From Verrucomicrobiia bacterium (GTDB lineage: Bacteria > Verrucomicrobiota > Verrucomicrobiia > Verrucomicrobiales > DEV007): DNA of 64,000 nucleotides. This document shows, piece after piece, positions 51,828-59,711 of this stretch; position 1 is the first letter of the stretch; each line of letters starts with the position of its first letter. Both the position numbers and the translations under genes were made by a program. The stretch covers positions 62,001 through 126,000 of the forward strand of contig JAUIAH010000014.1 in the NCBI GenBank assembly GCA_030425385.1, given 5' to 3'. Under the pieces are notes generated by a model that was not told where the DNA came from, searched no databases, and saw only the letters and a program-made list of their open reading frames with translations.

Positions 51828-52184
51828 GTGAACAAATCTGACGCATCCAATGCGCTCTCGACAGCTGCTAGCCCCTTCTACATCTCTGCTGCATTGCTAG
51901 GGATATTCGGGTTTCTAGGGGGGATTGGAACCCTAGCCCTATGGCCTCCTGATTCTAACGCAATCGCGGCGTTAGGACTCATGCTTGGCTTCTCTGTTAT
52001 TCTTGGAGGAATAGCCTGGGGAATTCAGAACGGTAGACGATGGTCTTGGCATCCAGCTATGGTTCTGGCTACCATTATTGCAGCCGCCTTTCCAATCGGA
52101 ACGATCATCTCCTACCACGCAGTGAAAGCTTTATGGAAGTTGCGAGAAGAATTTCAAGTTCATGCAAACACTCACTTCCAATAG
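51828..52184 (+). CDS. Small membrane protein, unknown function
   Basis: A 118-aa protein read from a GTG at 51828, with three hydrophobic segments (FYISAALLGIFGFLGGIGTLAL, AIAALGLMLGFSVILGGIAWGI, AMVLATIIAAAFPIGTIISYHAV) and a charged end (KALWKLREEFQVHANTHFQ). The pattern resembles the small 'DUF' membrane proteins with a NGRRWSW...A loop between TM2 and TM3. I know no function. It is divergent from the aldolase/dehydrogenase gene (170 bases) and its base composition is more AT-rich than its neighbours. Real but unassigned. Confidence 0.6.
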   Translation: MNKSDASNALSTAASPFYISAALLGIFGFLGGIGTLALWPPDSNAIAALGLMLGFSVILGGIAWGIQNGRRWSWHPAMVLATIIAAAFPIGTIISYHAVKALWKLREEFQVHANTHFQ

Positions 52185-52332
52185 TTTAGAAGCTTCCGAA
52201 AGGATGTTGGTGGCCCCCTCGATTCGCGGATTTCACCCACGGTGATCGTGCTTGGTGTTTCTACGGTTCTTTCACAGCCATTCACCGTATGCGACCCACC
52301 GCTCATAGCTCATCTCGCTAGACTGTTAGATC

Positions 52333-52695
52333 ATGCCAACGCCCCACTTTGTCCCTGGTAACAACATAGCCCTTAAGGTTCCACCCCATGAGTTTGACGC
52401 GACAGTGGCTTTCTACCGCGATGTCCTCGGCTTCCCATTGCTCGAGAAGGATGGTGAAAGTGTGGGAATCGATTTCAATGGCAAGAACCTCTGGATTGAT
52501 CGCGTGGAGACGGTGAGTCACGCGGAAGTGTGGCTCGAGATCTGTGCCGACGACATTCCTGCGGCCGAAGCCTATTTCGAGGAGAAGGGTGTCACCCGCC
52601 GGGATGAGATCGAGACCTTGCCCGAGGACTTCACCGGTTTCTGGATCGCGACGCCCTCCAATCTGATCCATCTCGTCACGGAACGTCCCTCTTGA
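52333..52695 (+). CDS. VOC-fold (glyoxalase/bleomycin-resistance-like) protein
   Basis: A 120-aa single-domain vicinal-oxygen-chelate protein. Paired beta-alpha-beta-beta-beta modules are visible: NNIALKVPPHEFDATVAFYRDVLGFPLLEK, then SHAEVWLEICADDIPAAEAYFEEKGV and the last strands FTGFWIATPSNLIHLV. Possible metal ligands are His and Glu residues in VPPHEF, HAEVWLE and LIHL. Such proteins range from glyoxalases to dioxygenases and resistance proteins; nothing in the context tells which. It stands alone on the plus strand, 148 bases after the small membrane protein gene. Confidence 0.85.
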   Translation: MPTPHFVPGNNIALKVPPHEFDATVAFYRDVLGFPLLEKDGESVGIDFNGKNLWIDRVETVSHAEVWLEICADDIPAAEAYFEEKGVTRRDEIETLPEDFTGFWIATPSNLIHLVTERPS

Positions 52696-52730
52696 CGGTT
52701 GGGTCCAGGCTCGTCCGCTGGCGGGGGCGA

Positions 52731-52757
52731 ATGGCACGGCTTGACGTCCCGTGCCAT
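52731..52757 (+). terminator. Hairpin after the VOC gene
   Basis: A perfect 9-bp inverted repeat (atggcacgg 52731-52739, ccgtgccat 52749-52757) with a 9-base loop stands 36 bases after the VOC stop and 48 before the CotH start. No T-tract follows, so it may be a terminator without a tail, or a regulatory hairpin in the CotH leader. Confidence 0.35.
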
Positions 52758-52805
52758 GGTTGGTAAACCCCGGGGCTTGATACCTCCCCTCACCCTCATT
52801 TGCCC

Positions 52806-55800
52806 ATGAAACCTCGCTTTACCCTACCCTTTCTCCTGGCAGCGTCGCTGTCATCCGCCTGGGCGCAGCCCATCCTTTCTGAATTCCTCGCGTCCAATGG
52901 CGATGGGCTGCAAACGGCTGCAGGTGCGACTGCTGATTGGATCGAACTCACCAACACAGGCGACACCGCGATCAATCTGGAGGGCTATCATTTGACTGAT
53001 GATCCTGAGAATCCTACGCGCTTCGCCCTGCCAGCCGTCGACATCGCTCCTGGCACTTTCCTCATCATCTTTGCATCTGGCGACCCCGCCTCGGCGGGCG
53101 AGGGAGAAATCCATACCAACTTTCGGCTCAATCGCGATGGAGGTTATCTTGGCCTCACGGGAGCAGATGGGGGTGCCCTCTCCGCGTTCGAAGACTATCC
53201 GCCACAGCGGACCGATGTCTCCTACGGGATGGCGGGCTCTGATCCTCTCTATTTCGAAACGCCCACGCCTGGCGAGGCAAATCCTTCGACTGGTGTGTTA
53301 GGCTTCGTGGCCGATACGAAGTTCAGCGTGGATCGCGGCTACTACGAAGAGCCGTTCGAGGTGGAGATCACCTCTGCCACCGAAGACGTGCGCATCATCT
53401 ACACGACCGATGGCCGGGAACCCTCGAAAGGTTCCGTGTTCACTGGGGCGATTGGAGACGATTATAGCGGTCCCATCATGATTGATCGGACCACAACCCT
53501 GCGGGCAGTGGCCTTCAAGGATGGGTTCAAGCCTTCTAACATCGACACGCAAACCTATCTCTTTCTCAATGATGTGCCCACTCAAACGGGGCAGCATTTG
53601 ATCGATGCCTGGGGTGACGATTGGGGATCTGGGGAAGATGCGGACTACGAAATGGATCCCCGCGTGATCAATGATCCCCGATGGAAAGATACGATTCTCG
53701 ATGATCTCAAGACGCTCCCGGTATTGTCTCTGACCGTTGAGCCGGAAGATTTCTTCTCATTGAACAAAGGCATTTATCCAGGAAAGATCGGTCAAGATGG
53801 GATCGATATCCCGGCCTCCGCCGAACTCTTGCATCCCGATGGCAAAGAAGGATTCCAAATTGATTGCGCCGTGCGCATCGTAGGACAGACCAGTCCACAG
53901 CGATGGAAGATCAAGAAATTATCGATGCGTCTGCGTTTCGATACCGACTATGGTCCCGGCACCTTGCGCTATCCTCTCTATGATGATCCGACTGCGGTGG
54001 ATGAATTCAATACGCTCACTTTGGATGCCAGGCACAATAACACCTGGGCCTACAACGGCGGCTCGATTCCATCGCAACAACGCGAGTGGGCGCAGTATTT
54101 GCGCGACCAAACCGCGGCGGATTTGCATCGTGGCATGGGCGGCATCAGTCCGCATGGGCGCTATGTATTCACCTTCGTCAATGGGGTCTTCTGGGGCATG
54201 TACAATTTGCACGAACGCCCAGACGACGCCTTCAATGCGACGTATCAGGGCGGAAATCGCGCCGATTGGGTCGTGACGCGTCACGGGGATCCAGGAAATG
54301 GTGGCGTCGATGTCAGCGGAGATGCCATCAGCCTTTATCGCGAACTCAATAGCTTCGCCCGCGATGCCGATGATCCTGACGTCTACGCACAAATGGAGCA
54401 GCAACTCGATATCGACGATTTCATCAATTACATGATCGTGAATGTAGGCCTGGGCAATGGGGACTGGGGTCACAAGAATTATTACGCGAGCTTGAGCCCA
54501 TTGGATGGGAAATGGCGTTACCATTCCTGGGATGCAGAGAAGGTCTTCCAACGGCTCAATGACGATATCTCCAACGCCAATAACAACCCTGGCCCCACAG
54601 GCATTCATCGGAGCCTAAGTCAGAATGACGATTATCGGATGCGCTTTGCGGACGCGGTGCAGAAGCATTTCTACAATGGCGGAATCATGTCGACGGAAGG
54701 CCTCCAGCGCACCTACAAGCGGCGCACGGATGAGATTGATCGGGCGGTGATCTTGGAATCTGCCCGTTGGGGCGATGCCGCGCGGCCCACCCCCTACACG
54801 AAGGAAGACTGGGACAAAGAACGCGATCGCCTCATGAACGATTATTTCGTCAAGCGTCCTGACATTGCGGTAGACCAATTCAAGAGTGCTGGCCTCTTTG
54901 GTGATCTCGACGTCCCTAGCTTCGAGGATCACGGCGGCCACTTCGAAGATGGGTATGCCGTCACGATCAAGACGTCGATCTTTGCTAGTGGAGACCTCTA
55001 TTTCACCACTGATGGCAGCGACCCTCGCCTGCCCGGAGGGGATCTCTCACCTGATGCGGTGGAGTACTCCGAGCCGATTGCCCTGCCTGAGACGGCCACC
55101 GTGAAGGCTCGCCTCTTCAAGGGCAGTATCTTTGGCGCTAAAGAGTGGTCCCCCTTACTGGAGGCCACTTTTGTCATTGGCGCCGTGGCCGCGAGCGCGG
55201 ACAACTTGGCAATCACGGCGATCAATTTCCACCCCGCCGGTGCGAGCGATGCCGAGCAAGCCGCCGGTTTCTCTCGGAAAGATTTCGAGTTCGTCGGCCT
55301 CACCAACCTGAGTGACGCCGCCGTGAGCCTCCTGGACCTCGACTTGGTCGAAGGCATCCGCTATCACTTTGCCGATGGGGACATCACCGAGATCGCCGGA
55401 GGCGATACGGCGTTCTTGGTCAAGAATCGCGCGGCATTTGAAATGCGTTATGGTTCCGCATTCACCGTGATCGGCGAATACGCAGGCAGTCTCTCCAATG
55501 ATGGCGAACGTCTCCTCTTACAAAGCGCGAACGCGGACACCGTGATCGCAGACTTTGCTTTCAATGACAACAGTGAGTGGCCTGAGGGCACCGATGGGGA
55601 TGGCGCCTACCTGGTGCTTACCAATCCCGGCCCCACCACGGACTCAAGCAAGGCTGGCAGTTGGCGGGCGAGCACGGCTGACGATTCTCCCGCAGGCGTT
55701 GCCGACGGCGGGGATGGCTCTCCCGGCGAGACGATGACCTATACAGCATGGGCGGAAACCGCTTTCCCAGAGGGCGCAACGTTGACCGCTCCCAATGACG

Positions 55801-56138
55801 ACGCTGATGGAGATCAGTTTGTCAACTATCTCGAATTTGTGTTAGGGGGAGACCCGACCGATGCCAGATCGACCCCTTGGTTGCAGGTTGTGTCACAAGC
55901 CGATGCCCTTCCCATCTTCGAGGTCTCCACTCGTCTCGGCGTCGACGCCTCTTTCACGTTGGAATCGGGGCGCACGCTTACAAGTTGGGCCGCGGTGCCG
56001 AACGATGCGCTGGAAACACTCGCCCCGCGCCCTGGACCAGAGGCCACCACCGAGATCCATCGGTATCGCGTCCTGCAATTGACGAAGGACGCCGTCTGGA
56101 CGGAACGCTTCGTGCGCGTGCGTGCCGACCTGCCATAG
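52806..56138 (+). CDS. Exported lamin-tail / CotH-like surface protein
   Basis: A 1110-aa exported protein. The ATG at 52806 starts the signal peptide (MKPRFTLPFLLAASLSSAWA); a TTG two codons earlier is not needed. Domains in order: a lamin-tail domain (about 20-140, ILSEFLASNGDGLQ, DWIELTNTGDTAINLEGYHLTDD); a chitobiase-like beta domain (about 160-255, IIYTTDGREPS); a CotH kinase-like core (about 300-650, with PVLSLTVEPEDFFSLNKGIYPG, LYDDPTAVDEFNTLTLDARHNN and YMIVNVGLGNGDWGHKNYYASL); a second chitobiase-like segment (LYFTTDGSDPRLPGGDL); a second lamin-tail domain; and a C-terminal tail with DADGDQFVNYLEFVLGGDP. CotH proteins are related to a spore-coat protein kinase. The usual role in these bacteria is unknown, probably surface-associated. 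Confidence 0.9.
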   Translation: MKPRFTLPFLLAASLSSAWAQPILSEFLASNGDGLQTAAGATADWIELTNTGDTAINLEGYHLTDDPENPTRFALPAVDIAPGTFLIIFASGDPASAGEGEIHTNFRLNRDGGYLGLTGADGGALSAFEDYPPQRTDVSYGMAGSDPLYFETPTPGEANPSTGVLGFVADTKFSVDRGYYEEPFEVEITSATEDVRIIYTTDGREPSKGSVFTGAIGDDYSGPIMIDRTTTLRAVAFKDGFKPSNIDTQTYLFLNDVPTQTGQHLIDAWGDDWGSGEDADYEMDPRVINDPRWKDTILDDLKTLPVLSLTVEPEDFFSLNKGIYPGKIGQDGIDIPASAELLHPDGKEGFQIDCAVRIVGQTSPQRWKIKKLSMRLRFDTDYGPGTLRYPLYDDPTAVDEFNTLTLDARHNNTWAYNGGSIPSQQREWAQYLRDQTAADLHRGMGGISPHGRYVFTFVNGVFWGMYNLHERPDDAFNATYQGGNRADWVVTRHGDPGNGGVDVSGDAISLYRELNSFARDADDPDVYAQMEQQLDIDDFINYMIVNVGLGNGDWGHKNYYASLSPLDGKWRYHSWDAEKVFQRLNDDISNANNNPGPTGIHRSLSQNDDYRMRFADAVQKHFYNGGIMSTEGLQRTYKRRTDEIDRAVILESARWGDAARPTPYTKEDWDKERDRLMNDYFVKRPDIAVDQFKSAGLFGDLDVPSFEDHGGHFEDGYAVTIKTSIFASGDLYFTTDGSDPRLPGGDLSPDAVEYSEPIALPETATVKARLFKGSIFGAKEWSPLLEATFVIGAVAASADNLAITAINFHPAGASDAEQAAGFSRKDFEFVGLTNLSDAAVSLLDLDLVEGIRYHFADGDITEIAGGDTAFLVKNRAAFEMRYGSAFTVIGEYAGSLSNDGERLLLQSANADTVIADFAFNDNSEWPEGTDGDGAYLVLTNPGPTTDSSKAGSWRASTADDSPAGVADGGDGSPGETMTYTAWAETAFPEGATLTAPNDDADGDQFVNYLEFVLGGDPTDARSTPWLQVVSQADALPIFEVSTRLGVDASFTLESGRTLTSWAAVPNDALETLAPRPGPEATTEIHRYRVLQLTKDAVWTERFVRVRADLP

Positions 56139-56161
56139 CGCTCACTAAACTTTAACAAAAC

Positions 56162-56181
56162 TCTCGCCACTACAGGCGAGA
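56162..56181 (+). terminator. Terminator-like hairpin after the CotH gene
   Basis: A 7-bp inverted repeat (tctcgcc 56162-56168, ggcgaga 56175-56181) with a 6-base loop is followed by cttctt, 23 bases after the CotH stop. Its arms use the same GGCGAGA/TCTCGCC word as the hairpin at 49103. Confidence 0.5.
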
Positions 56182-56247
56182 CTTCTTGGGTGAGAAGTTA
56201 GGCTTTCGCTTGCCAGCAAATGCGAGGCGAGGTTTGCTGGGCGGCTC

Positions 56248-59200
56248 ATGCCCGCACCCGACGCCCGCTACGCAGATGATCTCCGACAAAGCGCTTGGCT
56301 CGGGGATACAACCATCAAGGCGAGTCAGAATGGTGCCAAGTTGCAGGCCCTCGGGTTGGTGAAGGGTTTCTCCGCGACGTCCGTGGCCAATGGCCAATTA
56401 CGGATCACCGCGAATGTGCGCTATCTCAAAGGGAAGACCTCCGCTGGCGTGCTCATCTTCCTCTCGCGCCAACCGGACGGTAAGGTGATGATCACGCCTA
56501 ACTGTTCCTGCCCGCGGGACCACATGTGTGAGCATGTCGTGGCCGTGATGCACGAGTTCATGGAACGTTGTCAGGAACATTCCCTGGCTGAGCGCAGTCG
56601 AAAGCCCCTGAGACCTCGGCAACAGGCCCGAGAGCGAGGCGTGCGTGAGAAACTCTACTTGTCTTGTCAGATCCTCATTGCGGAGGACGGCGTACTTGTC
56701 TTGGAGGTGTTGAAGTCTCCGCGCCCCGTGATCGACGGCCCTGGGTTTCGCCCGTGCACGGGTGAAGACTTGTTTCACTCGGATCTCGAAGAGGCTCTCA
56801 GCCAGCGATGGATGCGCGCCCTCCTGGAGCGCCTGCAGAAGGCCGCCGCAGACCACGAAGACTCCCAAGCGACCCTGCAACTGCGCCCAGATCCTGACAT
56901 GTGGACCACTCTCATTCAGGAATGTCTCAAGTGGCAAATCCTCTACTGGGGTGGCGGCCCCAACCCCGTGCTCCTGCACCATCACTCCCCTCGCCCAGCC
57001 ACCCCCACGTGGACATTTGATCGCGAGGTGGACGGCTTTCTCACTTCCTGGTCCTTCGGTGAGGATGCCCTCGTTGTCGTCCCTAGCTCGCCCTTGCACT
57101 ATGTCGATAGTCGCCGGCGACTGGTGGGCCAAGTGCAGACCGATTTCACGAATGAGGACGCCGCTCGCTGGGTCGCGGGCGACCGTCAGCCGGAAATGGC
57201 CACTGTGCAGACGTGGAATATGGCCCTCCAACGCGCACGACAGGACGCACGCTTTCCCCTTCCACCCTCACAGGAACTCATTGACGGTCGCGAGACGCGT
57301 CCTACCCCTTGTCTCTACTTGGGACAGCAGGAACTTCCTCGCAATACCATGCGCGGCTTCTGGAGCCCTGTCTATCAATCACGCCCCACTGGATCCTTGC
57401 TCTTTCGCTATGGCGATCACGAATTGCCTGAGCGTGGGCAAGCCAACGCCTTGGATGATGCCCGCGTGCGCGTGATGCGCAATGAATCGGCTGAACGCGA
57501 GGCCGGTGAGCGTCTTGATCGTGCAGGCATGCCTTCCTTCGCGGACACCCTCCCCGAGGAGGAAATCAACGAGGACTACATCAATCGCCGCTGGATCGGC
57601 ACCTGGGAAACCGCAGCCTCGCAGGCGGCGTGGATGACCTTCATGACGGAACAAGTGCCCCAGCTGGAGAAGGATGGTTGGGAAATCCGTTATGGGGATG
57701 ATTTCGAAATGCGTTTCGTGCGCCCGGATCGCTGGGTGCAGGAATTGCGGGAACAGCGCAACCGATCCTGGTTTGAGTTTGAACTCGGCATCGAGTGTGA
57801 GGGCGAACGGATTGATCTCATTCCCGTGCTCATCGCCTACCTAGAACACCACGCCGACATCGAGCGCCAGATCGAATTTCTTGATCCTGAAGACAAGGTC
57901 CCCATTCAACTCGATGATGGCCGCTACCTGGCTTTCCCTGTCAAAAGACTTGAGCCGATTGTCAGGATCATGCGTGACATTCTCGAAGGTCGCGGACGCA
58001 AGACGGAGGAAGATCTTGGGCAGATCCACCAGTTGGTGGCCGCTGATTTCCTCAAAGAAGCCTCGGAATTCACCGACGCCGGGCCCGCCACACCGGCCTT
58101 AGAATTGATCGCGCACCGCCTGCGTGATTTCGCCGGAGTGAAATCGATCGCCGCGCCGCGCGGACTGCAAGCGACCTTGCGTCCTTACCAAGAAGACGGG
58201 TTCCGCTGGTTGCAGTTCCTCGCCGAGGTGGGCCTTGGCGGCATCCTGGCCGATGACATGGGCTTGGGCAAGACCTTGCAAACCATCGCCCATTTGCAGG
58301 CCGAGAAAGAGAAAGGCAACCTCACCAAGCCTGTTCTCATCGTGGCGCCTACAAGTTTGTTAGGCAATTGGGAAGACGAGTTAGGCAAATTTGCACCCGA
58401 TCTCCGCGTGCACATCCACTACGGCACAGGAAGGCACACGCGACGGCAGCATTTCGACGCCGCAGACGTGATCATCACCTCCTATGCCCTCATCTATCGC
58501 GATCAGTCGGCCTTGGAGAAATGCTGTTTCTCACACCTGATTCTGGATGAGGCTCAGAACATCAAGAACCCGGCCTCCCGCTCGGCTCAAGCCGTCTGCG
58601 CGCTCGATGCGGAGCGTCGCCTCTGTATCAGCGGTACTCCCATGGAGAACCACCTGGAAGAGCTGTGGTCGCTCTTTCACTTTCTCATGCCCGGCTTTCT
58701 CGGTCGTCAGGAAAGCTTCCGTCAGCGGTTCCGACATCCCATTGAGAAGGACCAGGACGAGCATGCGCGCGATCTCCTCGCCAGTCGCGTGGGCCCGCTC
58801 ATGCTTCGCCGCAAGAAGACCGAGGTCGCGACCGAACTGCCACCCAAGACGGAGATGATTCGCTCGGTCGCCTTGGAAGGCCCCCAACGCGATCTCTACG
58901 AAACCATCCGAGCCAGCATGGAACGGCGGGTGCAGGAAGTCATCGCCGAACAGGGAATCGAACGTGCCCATCTCTACATCTTGGACGCCTTGCTCAAACT
59001 ACGGCAGGTGTGTTGCCATCCACACTTGTTAGACCTTGAGGCTGCTCAAAGTGTCGACACGTCAGCGAAGATGGAATTGCTCTTCGACCTTCTTCCCGAG
59101 ATGATCCGCGAAGGGCGTCGAGTGCTCGTCTTCTCACAGTTCACCAGCATGTTAGGGCTGATCCAGAAACGGCTCGCAGCTGAAGGGATCGATCATGTCA

Positions 59201-59574
59201 AACTGACAGGGAACTCGCGCAATCGCCCCGAACTGGTGAAGCGCTTTCAAGAAGGGGAGGTGCCCCTATTTCTCATCAGTCTCAAGGCAGGTGGTGTCGG
59301 ACTCAATCTCACCAAAGCCGACACCGTCATCCACTACGATCCCTGGTGGAATCCTGCCGTCGAAGCACAGGCAACGGACCGCGCCTATCGCATCGGTCAG
59401 GACAACCCGGTCTTCGTCTACAAACTCATCACCAAAGGCTCGATCGAAGAACGCATCGTCGCCATGCAAGAAGACAAGAAAGAGCTCGTCGAGAGCCTGC
59501 TCTCAGCCGGCACAAAGCGCGCGCTCAAGCTCGACCGCGCCGACCTTGAGCGCCTGCTCAAGCCGCTCTCATAG
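56248..59574 (+). CDS. SWIM zinc-finger SNF2-family helicase
   Basis: A 1108-aa DNA translocase. A SWIM-type zinc finger lies near residues 85-105 (CSCPRDHMCEHVV: C-x-C...C-x-H). The middle region (about 150-600) is the usual uncharacterised bacterial SNF2-associated segment. The helicase core carries the Q/I region (LRPYQEDGFRWLQFLAEVGLGG), Walker A DDMGLGKT, Walker B DEAQ, motif III SGTPMENHLEELWSLF, and motifs V and VI (GVGLNLTKADTVIHYDPWWNP, ATDRAYRIGQ). Full-length, with no missing key residues. It probably remodels protein-DNA complexes in repair or transcription, as HepA/RapA relatives do. It is separated from the CotH gene by a hairpin and from the chaperone operon by 137 bases. Confidence 0.93.
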   Translation: MPAPDARYADDLRQSAWLGDTTIKASQNGAKLQALGLVKGFSATSVANGQLRITANVRYLKGKTSAGVLIFLSRQPDGKVMITPNCSCPRDHMCEHVVAVMHEFMERCQEHSLAERSRKPLRPRQQARERGVREKLYLSCQILIAEDGVLVLEVLKSPRPVIDGPGFRPCTGEDLFHSDLEEALSQRWMRALLERLQKAAADHEDSQATLQLRPDPDMWTTLIQECLKWQILYWGGGPNPVLLHHHSPRPATPTWTFDREVDGFLTSWSFGEDALVVVPSSPLHYVDSRRRLVGQVQTDFTNEDAARWVAGDRQPEMATVQTWNMALQRARQDARFPLPPSQELIDGRETRPTPCLYLGQQELPRNTMRGFWSPVYQSRPTGSLLFRYGDHELPERGQANALDDARVRVMRNESAEREAGERLDRAGMPSFADTLPEEEINEDYINRRWIGTWETAASQAAWMTFMTEQVPQLEKDGWEIRYGDDFEMRFVRPDRWVQELREQRNRSWFEFELGIECEGERIDLIPVLIAYLEHHADIERQIEFLDPEDKVPIQLDDGRYLAFPVKRLEPIVRIMRDILEGRGRKTEEDLGQIHQLVAADFLKEASEFTDAGPATPALELIAHRLRDFAGVKSIAAPRGLQATLRPYQEDGFRWLQFLAEVGLGGILADDMGLGKTLQTIAHLQAEKEKGNLTKPVLIVAPTSLLGNWEDELGKFAPDLRVHIHYGTGRHTRRQHFDAADVIITSYALIYRDQSALEKCCFSHLILDEAQNIKNPASRSAQAVCALDAERRLCISGTPMENHLEELWSLFHFLMPGFLGRQESFRQRFRHPIEKDQDEHARDLLASRVGPLMLRRKKTEVATELPPKTEMIRSVALEGPQRDLYETIRASMERRVQEVIAEQGIERAHLYILDALLKLRQVCCHPHLLDLEAAQSVDTSAKMELLFDLLPEMIREGRRVLVFSQFTSMLGLIQKRLAAEGIDHVKLTGNSRNRPELVKRFQEGEVPLFLISLKAGGVGLNLTKADTVIHYDPWWNPAVEAQATDRAYRIGQDNPVFVYKLITKGSIEERIVAMQEDKKELVESLLSAGTKRALKLDRADLERLLKPLS

Positions 59575-59711
59575 TGGCAATAGCTCTTCCAACGCTTCTA
59601 GGTTCTCAACAAACTCGGAAGGCAACACGTTCCTGTTTTGACGAGCCGGAGGTTTGCCCCGTATCCTCTTAGCACTGAGATCTATCATTCACTCATTGCC
59701 TGTATTCTCCT

